Part shown: positions 24,026 to 33,302 of the stretch, in pieces
Position numbering within the stretch: the first letter of the stretch is position 1
Layout of the letters: the number at the start of each line of letters is the position of its first letter
NCBI RefSeq assembly: GCF_019400745.1
Contig: NZ_WJIB01000005.1
Span: 186,001 to 250,000, forward strand
Origin: Cohnella sp. CFH 77786
Lineage (GTDB): Bacteria; Bacillota; Bacilli; Paenibacillales; Paenibacillaceae
DNA length: 64,000 nucleotides
Direction: 5' to 3'
Position numbers and translations under genes: made by a program
The notes under the pieces: generated by a model
Told to the model about the DNA's origin: nothing
Databases searched by the model: none
What the model saw: the letters and a program-made list of their open reading frames with translations, nothing else

Positions 24026-25603
24026 TTACTTCCACATCGATACGGCAAACACGAATAGCGTCGGCATAACCGGCAGAACGAGCTGCGCAGCGGTTAGCCC
24101 GGTCCGTCCGAGATCCGCTTCGCCGGCGAATAAATTGACTCTGTTCGCTTGCCTTCCCTTCTCCCGGTGTACCAAGGGAGCGGACCAAGCCGATTTCTCC
24201 CCCGCGACGGGTTCGGAACTCCACCAATCCGCGAATCCGAGCGGGATGGGCTCATTCGAGCCGTCCGCGTACACGACGGTGAAAGTGTCCATACAGCTGC
24301 CGTACTGGCCGCTTGCCAAGATGGCAATGCCGCGGTACCGGCCCGCGGGAAGCGGAATCGATTGGCCGGCGCACGCGATATTGTCGCAGCCGCCGGCCGG
24401 GGTTGCCGGGAAAATGAACGTCATATCCCCGACCCGAAGCAGCCCGTCTTCGGGCAGTCCTTCCCGTGCATAGCAGTACCCGTCGTTGTCGAAATCCGCC
24501 GTGCCCAGGTCGTTCTCGATGCCGATTCCATCGCAGAAGCCGCTCACGTCGACCGGAATGATGAGACGGGCCCTTGCCGCGGAAGACGGGGTTGCCGGTT
24601 CCCGGCCGTTCGGCAAAGAGGCGGTCCGCGCGGCGGCGACCGGTGAAGCGAATGCGCTCAGCGCGCGCTCTGCCGCGAGGATCTCGGCTTCCGCCGCGCT
24701 AAGGATTTTGGCGCAGACGCTCTCCGTCATTTTCGCGTCCATGCGTTCCGGGGGCAGGTAATTCAGCTTGACGATCATGGCCCGTACGGTGCTCCATTTG
24801 TTGGAGATTTGGCGCATTTCCCCGGAAGAGACCGCGAGCATCGGCATCTCGAACCGTTCCGCTACATCATTCAGCATGCTTGCGTAGTTCACTCGAGCCG
24901 TGACCAGCGAGTTCAGCTTTAAGAACAGCCATCCGGCCATGAAAAGGGAACGGTTCTCCGCTTCGTCCTCGAACCGGATGGAGGGAAACGCCTCCGCGAA
25001 ACGGCGGAAACCGTCGGGAGACGAATCGAGGTGCTCCCGGAGCAGCATCCGGATTCGGTCCGTAACGAAATCGCGATCCGCGCCTGGGCCGTCGACGGGT
25101 TCGATCGTCATGAAGCCCAGAAGTCCGTCCGTGTATAAATGCCCTGCGAGAAGGGTATTTCTCTTCTGAAAGAACGGGTCGACGACCGTCAAGTCTCCCG
25201 ACTCAGGATCGAGGCCCGTGACGAGCATGACATGCGTAGGGAAGTGAAGGGTCATATAATTGGGGTCCCACGGACTGTAGTAGGTATCGAGGTTCAAGAC
25301 GACGGGATTCCCTTTGGCCAGCTGCTCGCGGATCAATGCCAATCCTTCATCGGGATCGGGGTTCCGGTAGATTCGGATCGAATATCCGTGGAGCAGCTCG
25401 AGCATCTCGAGCGAGTCGCCGACACCGATCCGCATGCGGCTGCCGAACGTGGAACCCGGGGCGTAAGGAGCGAAATCGAATTTCAGCGCATTCGCGTACA
25501 TCAGCTTATAACCTTTGCGGAACCAGCCGTCCAGCGTCACGATCACGTCATCGAAACAGTCTCCGCCCGCGCTTTTGAGCGGTTCCACTTCCAGCGCTTT
25601 CAT
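24026..25603 (-). CDS. BtrH-like papain-fold protein with C-terminal beta domain
   Basis: A 525-residue protein. Residues about 1-165 resemble the BtrH N-terminal domain, a papain/C39-like fold that in butirosin synthesis moves an acyl group from a carrier protein to an amine. The expected nucleophile is the Cys of SAGGDCFDD, the His is in HFPTHVMLVTG and the Asp in LTVVDPF. A helical middle (about 170-340) follows. The C-terminal 180 residues look like a beta-sandwich of cell-surface type (DNDGYCYAREGLPEDG, DWWSSEPVAGEKSAW). The start is ATG 25603, eight bases after GAGGAGG. It is convergent with the dehydrogenase and divergent from the NRPS operon. A second BtrH-like domain closes the PKS at 41715-48860. 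Confidence 0.72.
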   Translation of the reverse strand: MKALEVEPLKSAGGDCFDDVIVTLDGWFRKGYKLMYANALKFDFAPYAPGSTFGSRMRIGVGDSLEMLELLHGYSIRIYRNPDPDEGLALIREQLAKGNPVVLNLDTYYSPWDPNYMTLHFPTHVMLVTGLDPESGDLTVVDPFFQKRNTLLAGHLYTDGLLGFMTIEPVDGPGADRDFVTDRIRMLLREHLDSSPDGFRRFAEAFPSIRFEDEAENRSLFMAGWLFLKLNSLVTARVNYASMLNDVAERFEMPMLAVSSGEMRQISNKWSTVRAMIVKLNYLPPERMDAKMTESVCAKILSAAEAEILAAERALSAFASPVAAARTASLPNGREPATPSSAARARLIIPVDVSGFCDGIGIENDLGTADFDNDGYCYAREGLPEDGLLRVGDMTFIFPATPAGGCDNIACAGQSIPLPAGRYRGIAILASGQYGSCMDTFTVVYADGSNEPIPLGFADWWSSEPVAGEKSAWSAPLVHREKGRQANRVNLFAGEADLGRTGLTAAQLVLPVMPTLFVFAVSMWK

Positions 25604-25702
25604 CCGGGCGTCCTCCTCTCTATGGGAAAACGGCAGGCCAAGCCGAGAATTCAAGGATAATATTAGACTAGATTAAGCGCCATGTAAACAATTGGTTGAT
25701 AT

Positions 25703-25719
25703 GAATGCTTTTAGCATTC
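25703..25719. promoter_or_regulatory. Candidate operator upstream of the NRPS promoter
   Basis: GAATGCT TTT AGCATTC is a perfect inverted repeat whose right edge is five bases from the -35 element at 25725. Confidence 0.45.
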
Positions 25720-25956
25720 CTATCTTGACGCGAATAAAATCCGCCAGTATCATAGAAGCAAAGTTCGTAATTAACGCGCGTTTACAGCGAATGACCGCAT
25801 ACTCCCATCCATCTCGCCTCAGCGTCCTCACAAGCTATCTTTTCCTTCAAGATCTATTTCTTCAGCCAGAAGCTTTATCCTCTATCGAAACAACTGGAAA
25901 TACCGCAAGCAAGCGACTCCTTACTCGCAAATGCAGCCCAGGTATCGATGCGATGG

Positions 25957-25983
25957 ACCAGAAAACGTTTTCGGTTTTTTGGT
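25957..25983 (+). promoter_or_regulatory. Leader hairpin before the first NRPS gene
   Basis: ACCAGAAAAC (25957-25966) pairs with GTTTTTTGGT (25974-25983), one G-T pair, 7-base loop. It lies 21 bases before the ribosome site GGGGGAGG at 26005. Confidence 0.4.
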
Positions 25984-26020
25984 GACTGGTGATCTCGATC
26001 GTAAGGGGGAGGTTTTGCCG

Positions 26021-29000
26021 ATGGGCGTTGGATATCATACCCTGACACATGCGCAAAAACGAGTTTGGTATACGGAGCGCATCTATCCGGGGACCTCACT
26101 GCACAACATCACCGGATCCGTCCGAATCCGCGGGCCGCTCGATTTCCGGCTGCTGGAGCGGGCGATCCTGGAACAGGTGCGTTTGCATGACGCGCTTCGG
26201 TTAAGGGTGGACGATCTGGACGGTTCCCCGGTTCAGTACACGGCGCCGATCGATCACGCTGCCACCGGGTTCTATGACTTCACAGCCAGCACCGATCCGG
26301 AAGCCGATTACTCCCGTTGGGTGGAGAAGACGGCATCCTTGCCGTTCCGACTGGATAACGCGCCGCTCATCGGGTTCCCGATGTTCCGGCTCGCGGAAGG
26401 GGACGGAGGGTTTCTCGTGAAATTTCACCATCTCGTCTCGGACGGTTGGTCGAGCAGCATGCTGATCGAGCGGATCCGGGACTCGTACGAACGGCTGTTG
26501 AAAGGTGAGCCGGGAGAGGACGGTTCCGCGCCATCCTACCTCGATTACGTCAAGCGGGAAGCCGAATACGTTCGCTCCGCGAGATTCCATCGCGACGGAC
26601 GGTTCTGGAGGGACAGGCTGGCGGGATGGCCGCCGGAGCAGCCGCCGGAGCCAACCGTTTCGCTGGCGGGCCGGAGAAAAACCTTCCGGATCGACCCGCA
26701 ACGATCCGCCGCCGTTAAAACGTTCGCCGCGGAAGCCGGCGGTTCACTCACGGGGTTCTTTATCTTTCTGTATCTGCTGTACGCTTACAAGTCAAGCGGC
26801 CGACCCGAGACCGTGATCGGAACGCCCGTGTTTAACCGGTCGGGACCGAAGGAGAAAGCGACGGCCGGCATGTTCACGAGTACGATGCCGTTCCGATTCG
26901 CGTTCGACGACAACGCCTCCTCCGTCGATACGCTGTCGCGCATCGGCCGTGAACTGGCGCATTGCTACCATCACCAGAAATATCCGTACGATCTTCTGGC
27001 GCAAGACTTGCAGCTCAAAAAACGCGGCATCGACCGGTTGTTCGACGTGAGCGTCAATACGTACAACACCCGGGTGATCCGCGAGTGGGCCGGCTGGCCT
27101 GCCGAAGTCACGGAGCATCACGGAGGAAACCAGCTATTCTCGCTGCAGCTCGTGGTCAAGGATTGGTCGGGAGACGGCTTGACGGTCGAGATCGATTACA
27201 AGACCGCGGAGCGTACCGAGGAGCAAGTCGATGTTCTGTTCAAGCGGTTGATCGCGCTGATGGATAACGTGCTTTCGGCACCGGGGGAGCCGGTCGGACG
27301 GCTTACGCTGCTGAACGAGGCCGATAAGCGGCAGTTTGCCGCTTATAACGCGACCGGAGCCGATTATCCGCGGAACAAAACCATCCATCGGCTGGTCGAG
27401 GAACAGGCCGAGCGAACGCCGGACGCCACGGCCGTCACGTTCGGGCCGGCACGGCTGACGTACCGGCAATTGAACGAGAAAGCCGATCGGCTTGCCGCAT
27501 GGCTCGCATCGAGGGGCGTCGGCAGGCAAACGGCGGTAGGCTTGCTCGTCCGGCATGCCACGGAGACGGTGGTCGCCATTCTGGCGGCGCTGAAGGCGGG
27601 CGCGGCCTATGTGCCTGTCGATCCCGATTACCCGGCGGAACGGATCGGGTATATGCTCGCGGACTCGGGTTGCGTGCTGCTGCTGGCGAACGTCGCGATC
27701 CCGGAGGGGACTGGCTTCGCGGGACCGGTCGGCCGGCTGGACGATCCTGCCCTATATGCAGAGACACCCGTCCGGCTCCCTGAAGCGACGCCTGAGGATT
27801 TGGCGTACATCATTTATACGTCGGGCTCGACCGGCCGGCCCAAAGGCGTCATGATCGATCACAGGGGCCTGGTCAATTACATCTGGTGGGCATGCAGGCA
27901 ATACGTGAAGGACGAATGCGAAGTGTTTCCGCTGTACTCCTCGCTCGCATTCGACTTGACCGTTACTTCCGTATTCACGCCGTTGGTTTCGGGAGGAAGC
28001 ATCGCTGTATACCGGGACGACGAAGACGAGTACGTGCTTCATCGGATCATGAAGGACAAACGGTCCACGGTCGTCAAACTGACGCCGTCCCATCTGAGTT
28101 TGCTGCAAGACTTGGACAACCGGGGCAGCTCGGTCAAACGATTCATCGTAGGGGGGGAAGATTTAAGAACCGATCTCGCCAAGCGCATTCACGACAGCTT
28201 CGGCGGACGAATCGAAATTTGCAACGAATACGGGCCGACGGAGACGGTCGTCGGCTGCATGATACACAAGTACGACCCAAGGCGCGACATCCGGGCTTCG
28301 GTGCCGATCGGGGTACCGGCGGACAATGTCGGCATCCACGTGCTGGATGCCCAGTTGAATCCCGTACCGGAACAGGTGCTGGGCGAACTCTATATTACCG
28401 GCGACGGATTGGCTCGCGGTTACCGGAATCGGCCGGACCTGACCGCGGAGCGATTCGTTCCTTGCCCGTTTCTCCCGGGGAGGCTGATGTACCGCACGGG
28501 CGATCTTGCCCGCCGGCTGGAGGACGGCAAGATCGAGTATGCCGGACGCGTCGACCGGCAAGTGAAAATTCGGGGCCATCGGATCGAATTGGGCGAAATC
28601 GAACGGGCGCTGACTTCGCACGCGTCGGTGCGGGAGGCCGTCGTTATCGACCATGAGGCGGAGGACGGGGGCAAATGCCTCTGCGCCTATGTAGTCCGTT
28701 CATCCGGCGAAGCCGCGGATCTGCTCTCGTACTTGCACGGTATGCTGCCTTCCTACATGATTCCGGCCTCTATCGCGGAGCTGGAGCGAATTCCGCTTAA
28801 TTCGAACGGGAAGGTCGACCGGGGGCGCCTTCCGGAGCCTTCTTTCGGCCGCGCGGCGGCGCGGCGGGTCCCGGACAACCGGACACAAGGGCAGGAAACC
28901 TCCGTACTGATCGTCGCGGCAAGGGACGTTCTGCAGACGGATGATCTAAGTTCGGATGATCATTTCTATCAGGCCGGCGGCGATTCGATCAAGGCGATTC

Positions 29001-30517
29001 AGCTCGCTTCGAAGCTCCGGAGCGCCGGTTTCTCCATCAAAGTCGCGGACATCCTGGCCTATCCGGTCTTCGGCGAGATGGCGGAGCGGATGACGGCAAT
29101 CGGTTCGGACGCCCGCGCCGAGGAGCCGGCCGAGGGCGAGGTTCCTTCCACTCCGATATACGAATGGTTTGTCTCGCAGCCGTTTGCCGAAAGGCATCAT
29201 TACGTCCAATCGGTGCTGTTGCGGTTGAAACGGAGCATGACGGCCCAAGAGGCGGAAACGATCGTGCGCGGTCTGATTGCGCAGCACGATTCGCTTCGTC
29301 TCGGCGCCGCTCCGTCGACCCGAGGTCTCCGCTACAACGGGGAGGCGCGGATCGAACCGGTGGAGACATTCGATTTGACCGGTCTCGCGTACGAAGAGCA
29401 GCTTCGGCGGATGTCCGAGATCGGGGAGCGGCTCAAGGCCGGTTTCCGCTTGGACCGCGACGCCTTGCTGAAAGCGTGCTTGTTCGAATTGGGAGGCGAG
29501 GAGCGCCGGCTGCTGCTGGTCGCTCACCATATCGCGGTCGACGCGGTATCCTGGACGATTCTGCTGGAGGATTTCGTCCGCCTTCACCGGAATCTGACGC
29601 TGCCGGAGCCTCTCCCGCTGCCGGCCAAAACGGTTTCCTACCGGCGGTGGGCCGAACATTTGCGAAGCCGGGCGGAGGAAGCGGAGAAAGAGCTCCTTTA
29701 TTGGCGGCAAGTGCTGGAGAAAGGGAATGCCGAGGCGGATCGCCGGTTCATGCCCCGAGCTCGGTCGAGCCGGGAAGGGACGGCGGGGTCGGCGACGGTC
29801 ATGGAGCGGCTATCGGCCGAGGATACGGAGCGATTGCTCAAGGAGTCCCATGCCGCCTACGGGACGAATACGCAGGACTTGCTCGTCGCGGCACTCGCTG
29901 CAGCCGTTTCGGAGACGTTCGGTTTGACCCGTCCCGTTATCGAATTGGAGGGACATGGACGGGAGCCCGGGGATCCGTCCGTCGATCTGTCCCGAACGGT
30001 CGGCTGGTTCACTTGCCTGTATCCGGTTCGGCTTCCGCAAGTGGAGGGCATTGCATGGGCGGAACGCATCAAAGCCGTCAAGGAGACACTGCGGCAAGTG
30101 CCGTCCAAAGGCATCGGGTTCGGGATATTGACGCGGCTGTCGCGCAGATTGGACGATCCCGGTGCGGGCGCGCGAATCCGTCTGAATTATGTCGGCGAAC
30201 TGGATGCTTCGCTGGGCGGAGGCGATCTGTTCGCTCTGTCGGACGAGCCTTCGGGATTGGACAGCGGAGCGGGCAACCCTCCGACCGCCCCCTTCGATAT
30301 CGCGGCAATGGTGATCGGAGGCCGCATGCGCCTCGTCGTCGCGTACGACCGCGCAGCGTTCGATCCCGAGACCGCGACCGGATTCGCCGGGTGTTTCGCC
30401 GGCCGGATCGAAGAGCTGATCCGACATTGCTGCGGCGTACGGGAAAGGGTGTACACGCCGTCCGATTTCGCCACCGTCGCCCTGTCCCAGAAGGCGCTGG
30501 ACAGCTTGTTTCAGTGA
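26021..30517 (+). CDS. NRPS, C-A-T-E, predicted to load and epimerise Asn
   Basis: A 1498-residue single module. It has a condensation domain with HHLVSDGW near residue 135, likely a starter type joining a fatty acyl group. The adenylation domain spans about 445-940 (core motifs YTSGSTGRPKG, NEYGPTE, YRTGDLAR). The carrier domain has the phosphopantetheine Ser in GGDSIKAI near residue 987. The C-terminal epimerisation domain has HHIAVDAVSW near residue 1168. Read against GrsA, the pocket residues are D-L-T-K-I-G-E-V-G-K, one change from the known Asn code DLTKLGEVGK. N-acyl-D-Asn is the cap used by colibactin, zwittermicin and xenocoumacin type prodrugs, and the matching peptidase is three genes downstream. 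The start ATG follows GGGGGAGG. Confidence 0.93.
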   Translation: MGVGYHTLTHAQKRVWYTERIYPGTSLHNITGSVRIRGPLDFRLLERAILEQVRLHDALRLRVDDLDGSPVQYTAPIDHAATGFYDFTASTDPEADYSRWVEKTASLPFRLDNAPLIGFPMFRLAEGDGGFLVKFHHLVSDGWSSSMLIERIRDSYERLLKGEPGEDGSAPSYLDYVKREAEYVRSARFHRDGRFWRDRLAGWPPEQPPEPTVSLAGRRKTFRIDPQRSAAVKTFAAEAGGSLTGFFIFLYLLYAYKSSGRPETVIGTPVFNRSGPKEKATAGMFTSTMPFRFAFDDNASSVDTLSRIGRELAHCYHHQKYPYDLLAQDLQLKKRGIDRLFDVSVNTYNTRVIREWAGWPAEVTEHHGGNQLFSLQLVVKDWSGDGLTVEIDYKTAERTEEQVDVLFKRLIALMDNVLSAPGEPVGRLTLLNEADKRQFAAYNATGADYPRNKTIHRLVEEQAERTPDATAVTFGPARLTYRQLNEKADRLAAWLASRGVGRQTAVGLLVRHATETVVAILAALKAGAAYVPVDPDYPAERIGYMLADSGCVLLLANVAIPEGTGFAGPVGRLDDPALYAETPVRLPEATPEDLAYIIYTSGSTGRPKGVMIDHRGLVNYIWWACRQYVKDECEVFPLYSSLAFDLTVTSVFTPLVSGGSIAVYRDDEDEYVLHRIMKDKRSTVVKLTPSHLSLLQDLDNRGSSVKRFIVGGEDLRTDLAKRIHDSFGGRIEICNEYGPTETVVGCMIHKYDPRRDIRASVPIGVPADNVGIHVLDAQLNPVPEQVLGELYITGDGLARGYRNRPDLTAERFVPCPFLPGRLMYRTGDLARRLEDGKIEYAGRVDRQVKIRGHRIELGEIERALTSHASVREAVVIDHEAEDGGKCLCAYVVRSSGEAADLLSYLHGMLPSYMIPASIAELERIPLNSNGKVDRGRLPEPSFGRAAARRVPDNRTQGQETSVLIVAARDVLQTDDLSSDDHFYQAGGDSIKAIQLASKLRSAGFSIKVADILAYPVFGEMAERMTAIGSDARAEEPAEGEVPSTPIYEWFVSQPFAERHHYVQSVLLRLKRSMTAQEAETIVRGLIAQHDSLRLGAAPSTRGLRYNGEARIEPVETFDLTGLAYEEQLRRMSEIGERLKAGFRLDRDALLKACLFELGGEERRLLLVAHHIAVDAVSWTILLEDFVRLHRNLTLPEPLPLPAKTVSYRRWAEHLRSRAEEAEKELLYWRQVLEKGNAEADRRFMPRARSSREGTAGSATVMERLSAEDTERLLKESHAAYGTNTQDLLVAALAAAVSETFGLTRPVIELEGHGREPGDPSVDLSRTVGWFTCLYPVRLPQVEGIAWAERIKAVKETLRQVPSKGIGFGILTRLSRRLDDPGAGARIRLNYVGELDASLGGGDLFALSDEPSGLDSGAGNPPTAPFDIAAMVIGGRMRLVVAYDRAAFDPETATGFAGCFAGRIEELIRHCCGVRERVYTPSDFATVALSQKALDSLFQ

Positions 30518-30550
30518 AAGTCCCAAGGCCAACTAACCGGGAGAGTGGGG

Positions 30551-32038
30551 ATGAAGAACATGACCAAATCCATGACGACCGCGGCTGATCATCTGTCCAT
30601 TTTCCAGTACCGAAGAGGACGGGAATACGAGGGCAACCGGTTCGACTTGAGTCCGAGGCCCGAGCGGTTCAAGAAGTACAACGGGCCATGCCTTCGGCTC
30701 AAAACTTCGGTTTACAAGGACGAAGGGCTTCGTTCGGTAGGCGGGCTCACCGGCCGGGAAATGCTGGAGCGGATTTTGCTCCCCTCGTTCGGCGTGACCT
30801 CCGTCAAGTTTCACGGGCATCAGTCGGAAATGCTGTGGTCGTTTCCTTCGGCAGGGGGCTGCTATCCCGTGGAAATCTACGTGGCCGTCCGGCGTCTTGG
30901 AGAGGTGGAGCCGGGACTCTACTACTACTGCGCGCTGGAAACCTCGCTCTACAAGCTGGCGAACGGGCAGGCGGCGGGCGGATTGGCGCCCTCCCTGCGT
31001 GAAGCCGACCGGGACGCCGACGTTTACTTCATCCTGTCGGTCGTTCCTTGGCGGACCTGCTGGAAATATTCGCACAAGGGCTACCGGTTCGGTCTGCTCG
31101 ACGCCGGCCACGTCGCAGCCAATTTTCAGCTCGTCCTGCGGGCGCTCGGTTTTCGCTTCTCCGCTTATACGAGCTTGCATTCGGCGGAGGTTGGAGAGCT
31201 TCTTCAACTGGACGAATATGAAATGCCGATCGCCATCATCGCATCGCGTCTCTACGATCCGAAAGCGGACGATCCGGCAAAGCCGTCCGCAACGGACGCG
31301 CCGCCCCTCGAATCGCCGATCTCCCGCAAATGCCGGCATTCGGAAGACCCGGACATCCGGTTGTTCGACTGGGAGCCGATTCTGGATTTTCAACGGAAAG
31401 TGGAGCTTTCGGTTCGGGAGCCTTCGGACCGCTGGCTGACGCAGCTCTCTCTGCCGTCGGAATGGACGGATTACGGACGGCTTCTCCAACTGATCATCGA
31501 GCGAAGGTCGAGTTCCGCTTATACCCGTTGCGAACTTGCGGCCGCGGAATTCCGGGCCATGCTGACCATGATATTCAGGCTCGGCCTTCATTCTTCCTTC
31601 CACGCGATCGTACATGGAGTCGAAGGTGTAAGGCCCGGCGTCTACCGATACGAGTACGGCCGGCCGGTCTGTTTGTCGGAAGGAAATTACCGCGAAACGT
31701 CGTCGGACATTTGCCTGGGACAAGCGTTCATCCGAGATTGCTCGGTGCTGTTCGTCTTTTCCGTCGACGCTTCGCATATCCCGGAGGACGAATTTTCCCG
31801 GTACCAGCAATGCTCCATCGACGGAGGCATGTTGGGACAGATGATGTATTTGAAATCCCAGGAGATGGGACTCGGGTTCTCCATCATCGGCGGTTATTAC
31901 GACGAGGAGCTTCGGGAACTGCTTCAGCTGCCGCCTACGCACCAAATCGTATGCGCGGGCGCCTGGGGACGCAATGTCCCGGATGCCGCCTCGGTCCGCA
32001 AGAACGATCGCTACCAATTGAACAGGCCGCAACGGTAG
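30551..32038 (+). CDS. SagB/McbC-type FMN oxidoreductase with two tandem domains
   Basis: A 495-residue protein made of two nitroreductase-fold halves. The first carries RRGREYEGNRFD and WSFPSAGGCYPVEIYVAVRRL, the second RRSSSAYTRCEL, RPGVYRYEYGR and YLKSQEMGLGFSIIGGYYDEELRELLQLP. This is the arrangement of SagB-type dehydrogenases, FMN enzymes that oxidise azolines to azoles in RiPPs and act as oxidase partners in NRPS lines. No cyclisation (Cy) domain is present in this cluster, so azole formation is not expected; another two-electron oxidation of a carrier-bound or released intermediate is more likely. The start ATG 30551 is five bases after GGGAGAG; GTG 30545 is possible. It is in the NRPS operon. 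Confidence 0.78.
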   Translation: MKNMTKSMTTAADHLSIFQYRRGREYEGNRFDLSPRPERFKKYNGPCLRLKTSVYKDEGLRSVGGLTGREMLERILLPSFGVTSVKFHGHQSEMLWSFPSAGGCYPVEIYVAVRRLGEVEPGLYYYCALETSLYKLANGQAAGGLAPSLREADRDADVYFILSVVPWRTCWKYSHKGYRFGLLDAGHVAANFQLVLRALGFRFSAYTSLHSAEVGELLQLDEYEMPIAIIASRLYDPKADDPAKPSATDAPPLESPISRKCRHSEDPDIRLFDWEPILDFQRKVELSVREPSDRWLTQLSLPSEWTDYGRLLQLIIERRSSSAYTRCELAAAEFRAMLTMIFRLGLHSSFHAIVHGVEGVRPGVYRYEYGRPVCLSEGNYRETSSDICLGQAFIRDCSVLFVFSVDASHIPEDEFSRYQQCSIDGGMLGQMMYLKSQEMGLGFSIIGGYYDEELRELLQLPPTHQIVCAGAWGRNVPDAASVRKNDRYQLNRPQR

Positions 32039-32048
32039 GAGGGAGCTT

Positions 32049-33302
32049 ATGTCGAGGGTCGTCTTTTTCGGCATCGATCTGCACGGACACGTCAATCCTA
32101 CGCTAGGCTTGGTCCGCGCGTTGGTCGAACGCGGGGAGGAAGTCGTGTACTATTCGGGAGAAGCTTTCCGGGAACGGATCGAAGCCGCGGGGGCCGTATT
32201 CGTGCCTTATGAAGAACCGCTGGGCTTCGGAACGCATGACGGCGGGGGCATCGAGACGTTCCTGATTACGGCCGATTTCATTCTGCGCAGAAGCCGCGCG
32301 ATCGTGGAGGCCGTCGAGGAAGAGCTGCGCCGCCTGCGTCCCGGCTATATCATCCATGACGCTTTCTGCCATTGGGGCAAGGAATTGGCGCGCCGCCTCG
32401 GCATCCCGGGTGTCTCCCTCTTCGCGAACTTCGCTTTCATCGACGAAATGGCGGACCTGGATCCCGATTTCTTCATGGAGAACGTGCTCCGTGCCGGCAA
32501 CGATCCGCTGTACGTCAAGAACAAAGGGCAGGCCGACGTCTACCGCAAGCTGGCGGCCAAGTTGTCCAAAGTCGTTTCTCTGAAGTACGGCGTGCAGACG
32601 GACAGCGTGATCAACGACATCTTCTGCAGCAAGGAGAAGCTGAACCTCGTGCCGACTTCGCGGGAATTCCAGATTTACGAGCAGGCGTTCGACGATAGCT
32701 ACCGGTTTATCGGATATGCGGTCGAACCGAGGGCGGACGGCGCGGATTTTCCTTTTGAGCGTTTGGACGAACGGCCTCTGGTATACATCGCGCTCGGCAC
32801 GATTTTCAACGATGCCGCCGAGTTTTACTCGAAATGCCTGAAGGCGTTCGAAGACGGCGGCGTGCAGGTCGCCATGTCCGTGGGAGAGAGCGTTCGGCCG
32901 GAGAGCTTGGGGCAGATCCCGGACCATTTCATCGTCCGTCCGTACGTGCCCCAGCTCGAGCTGTTGAAGCGGTCGTCCGCGTTCGTCACGCACGGCGGCT
33001 CCAACAGCATCCACGAGAGTCTCTGCTTGGAGGTGCCGACGGTGGTCGTGCCCCAGAGCTTCGACCAGTTCATGGGTGCGATCGCGGTCGAACGGGCGGG
33101 GACCGGCATTTACTTGCGGGATCCCGGCATCCGACCCGAAGAACTGGCTTCCGCCGTACGGGCCGTCCGCACGGTGCCGGATTACCGGTCAGCCTGCGCA
33201 CGGATCAGGCGGACGCTGGAGGCCCCAGGAGGACCGGCGTCTGCCGCGGACGCCGTGATCGCCTTTGCCGAGTCCGAAAACCGGGAGGTGCATCGTCTAT
33301 GA
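32049..33302 (+). CDS. GT1-family glycosyltransferase (macrolide-type UGT)
   Basis: A 417-residue GT-B fold glycosyltransferase. The acceptor half opens with FFGIDLHGHVNPTLGLVRALVERGEEV. The donor half has VYIALGTIF, RPYVPQLELLKRSSAFVTHGGSNSIHESL and VPQSFDQF, the signature of UDP-sugar dependent YjiC/OleD-like enzymes that glycosylate small molecules. There is no signal peptide. The start is preceded by GGAGGGAG, and the gene overlaps the next start (ATGA at 33299). In this operon it may decorate the product or protect the producer by glycosylation inside the cell. The sequence cannot tell these apart. Confidence 0.9.
   Translation: MSRVVFFGIDLHGHVNPTLGLVRALVERGEEVVYYSGEAFRERIEAAGAVFVPYEEPLGFGTHDGGGIETFLITADFILRRSRAIVEAVEEELRRLRPGYIIHDAFCHWGKELARRLGIPGVSLFANFAFIDEMADLDPDFFMENVLRAGNDPLYVKNKGQADVYRKLAAKLSKVVSLKYGVQTDSVINDIFCSKEKLNLVPTSREFQIYEQAFDDSYRFIGYAVEPRADGADFPFERLDERPLVYIALGTIFNDAAEFYSKCLKAFEDGGVQVAMSVGESVRPESLGQIPDHFIVRPYVPQLELLKRSSAFVTHGGSNSIHESLCLEVPTVVVPQSFDQFMGAIAVERAGTGIYLRDPGIRPEELASAVRAVRTVPDYRSACARIRRTLEAPGGPASAADAVIAFAESENREVHRL

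Larger units (their letters stand above)
25604..26020. promoter_or_regulatory. Promoter and leader region of the NRPS/PKS operon
   Basis: About 415 bases without a gene. A good sigma-A-type promoter is TTGACG (25725-25730), 17 bases, TATCAT (25748-25753). Directly upstream is a perfect palindrome GAATGCT-TTT-AGCATTC (25703-25719), a likely operator. The leader is about 260 bases long and ends with a 10-bp hairpin (25957-25983) shortly before the ribosome site. Confidence 0.6.

Noticed and set aside
32834..33298. Extended N-terminus for the peptidase/ABC protein
   Set aside because: The extra 155 codons overlap the glycosyltransferase out of frame; ATG 33299 has a good ribosome site and starts a signal/anchor sequence.
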